Origin: Thermaceae bacterium
Lineage (GTDB): Bacteria; Deinococcota; Deinococci; Deinococcales; Marinithermaceae
Length of the DNA stretch: 7,392 nucleotides
Direction: 5' to 3'
NCBI GenBank assembly: GCA_027023115.1
Contig: JALVWZ010000377.1
Span: 1 to 7,392, forward strand
Shown here: positions 6,594-7,392 of the stretch, piece by piece
Numbering within the stretch: the first letter of the stretch is position 1
How the letters are laid out: each line of letters opens with the position of its first letter
Position numbers and translations under genes: made by a program
The notes under the pieces: model-generated
Told to the model about the DNA's origin: nothing
Databases searched by the model: none
What the model saw: only the letters and a program-made list of their open reading frames with translations

Positions 6594-7118
6594 CTAGGGC
6601 AACGAGGTGATGTAGGGCAAGTTGCGGTCGAGCTGGTCGCGGTCGAGGCCGTAGCCGTAAACGTAGGCGTTTTCGATCTCGAACCCCAGATAGTCCACCG
6701 GAACGTCGCGCAAACGCCGCGAAGGCTTGGAGAGTAGCGCCGCCACCTTGAGCGAGGCCGGCTTGCGGGCGTGCATGTATTCGAGCAGGTACTCCAGGGT
6801 TATGCCGGTGTCCACTATGTCTTCGACGATTATCACGTGACGGCCGCCAATGGGCCGGCTGAGGTCTTTTATCAGCTCCACTTCGCCACTGGACTCGGTT
6901 CCCTGATAGCTGGAAACGGCCATGAAGTCGAGGGTCAGGGGCAGTTCGATCTTCCTCAAAAGATCGGCCATGAAGATGAACGCGCCGTTCAGCACGGCGA
7001 TGAAGTGGGGCGTTTGGCCGGCGTAGTCGCGGCTGATCTCGGCCGCCATTTCCGATACGCGCCTGGCAATCTCCTCTTCGCCGATGAATACCGGCCCGCG
7101 CTGACTTTGGCTTTTCAT
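6594..7118 (-). CDS. hpt: Hypoxanthine phosphoribosyltransferase
   Basis: The enzyme salvages hypoxanthine, and usually guanine, to IMP or GMP using PRPP in the cytoplasm. The PRPP-binding motif is VIIVEDIVDTGIT (95-107), with the acidic pair E99/D100. The flexible loop is SSYQGTESSGEVELIKDL (69-86). K131 in LLSKPSRR is the purine-contacting Lys position. FEIENAYVYGYGLD (146-159) and the ending RNLPYI (165-170) are characteristic of bacterial Hpt. At 174 residues the length is normal. The ATG at 7116-7118 has no good Shine-Dalgarno. A TAACAT hexamer lies six bases before it, the spacing expected of a leaderless start in this bacterial group. It diverges from mqnD and converges on the GS-like gene. 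Confidence 0.95.
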   Translation of the reverse strand: MKSQSQRGPVFIGEEEIARRVSEMAAEISRDYAGQTPHFIAVLNGAFIFMADLLRKIELPLTLDFMAVSSYQGTESSGEVELIKDLSRPIGGRHVIIVEDIVDTGITLEYLLEYMHARKPASLKVAALLSKPSRRLRDVPVDYLGFEIENAYVYGYGLDRDQLDRNLPYITSLP

Positions 7119-7154
7119 GTCTTGATGTTAGCCCATGCGGTGTAGCCTGGGGCT
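7119..7154. promoter_or_regulatory. 36-bp divergent promoter region between hpt and mqnD
   Basis: Both genes must start from this very short gap or from within each other. A TAACAT hexamer sits six bases before the hpt ATG (minus strand), and TAGCCT (7143-7148) sits six bases before the mqnD ATG (plus strand). That position suits -10 elements of leaderless transcripts. TAGCCC (7129-7134) and GGGCTA (7150-7155) form a 6-bp inverted repeat with a 15-bp spacer, spanning the gap. The hexamers match the consensus only moderately. Confidence 0.4.
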
Positions 7155-7392
7155 ATGAAACTGGGCTACTCGCTTTGCCCCAACGACACCTTCATCTTCT
7201 ACGCCCTCGTCCACGGCAAGGTGCCGGCTCCGGCGCCGGTGGAGGAGGTCTTGGAAGACGTCGAGACCCTGAACCGCTGGGCGCTGGCGGGGCGGCTGGA
7301 GCTGACCAAGATAAGCTACGCCGCCTACGGACGGCTACGCGAGCGCTACGTGGCCCTGCGCGCCGGCGGAGCCCTGGGCCGGGGCGTGGGGC
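7155..7392 (+). CDS. mqnD: MqnD, 1,4-dihydroxy-6-naphthoate synthase (3' end outside window)
   Basis: MqnD converts cyclic dehypoxanthine futalosine to 1,4-dihydroxy-6-naphthoate in the futalosine route to menaquinone. The ATG at 7155 opens a frame that runs to the right edge, giving 79 codons of an enzyme usually about 270-285 residues long. The visible part has the MqnD hallmarks: SLCPNDTFIFYALVHGK (6-22), EDVETLNRWALAGRLELTK (about 34-52), and the start of the family block LRAGGALGRGVG at the edge. The fold is that of a periplasmic-binding-protein-like cytoplasmic enzyme. No clear Shine-Dalgarno precedes the ATG (only GGGG three bases away), so it may be leaderless. Futalosine-type menaquinone synthesis is one of the hints towards Thermales. 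Confidence 0.92.
   Translation, partial: MKLGYSLCPNDTFIFYALVHGKVPAPAPVEEVLEDVETLNRWALAGRLELTKISYAAYGRLRERYVALRAGGALGRGVG

Overview
The window is about 7.4 kb of GC-rich, densely packed bacterial chromosome. GC-rich codon use, a GTG start, short gaps that may hold leaderless starts, and a menaquinone (futalosine-pathway) gene next to hpt fit Deinococcota, most likely Thermales (Thermus/Meiothermus/Oceanithermus-like). That assignment is my inference from gene content; no rRNA or other marker is present to test it.

Layout, left to right. (1) Positions 2-1330 (+) hold most of a DUF4874/DUF4832 protein, probably an exported lipoprotein, whose signal peptide lies off the left edge. (2) Positions 1331-2040 are a scar: about 360 bp with no recognisable gene, then the C-terminal piece of an IS481/IS3-like DDE transposase (to 1956), then a short stretch that runs into the next gene. 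(3) Positions 2041-3156 (+) encode RlmN, the radical-SAM 23S rRNA A2503 methyltransferase. (4) Positions 3167-4838 (-) are a two-gene ABC exporter operon, with the ATPase upstream and the ABC-2 permease overlapping it by 17 bp. It converges on rlmN with only 10 bp between the stops. (5) Positions 4839-5049 are a divergent control region with candidate promoters and two palindromes. (6) Positions 5050-6429 (+) encode a glutamine synthetase-fold enzyme with a complete active site but no GSI adenylylation motif, probably a gamma-glutamyl-amine ligase. (7) Positions 6430-6593 are a convergent intergenic stretch with inverted repeats. (8) Positions 6594-7118 (-) encode Hpt (purine salvage). It diverges over only 36 bp from (9) mqnD (7155 to the right edge), a menaquinone-biosynthesis gene cut by the window.

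The genes do not form one pathway. They are mostly single housekeeping genes (rRNA modification, purine salvage, quinone synthesis) mixed with an exporter of unknown substrate, an amine-handling ligase and an exported protein of unknown function. I found no convincing new multi-gene system. The parts most worth a second look are the IS scar directly upstream of rlmN, the exported DUF4832 protein, the unassigned GS-like ligase and the two short divergent promoter regions.
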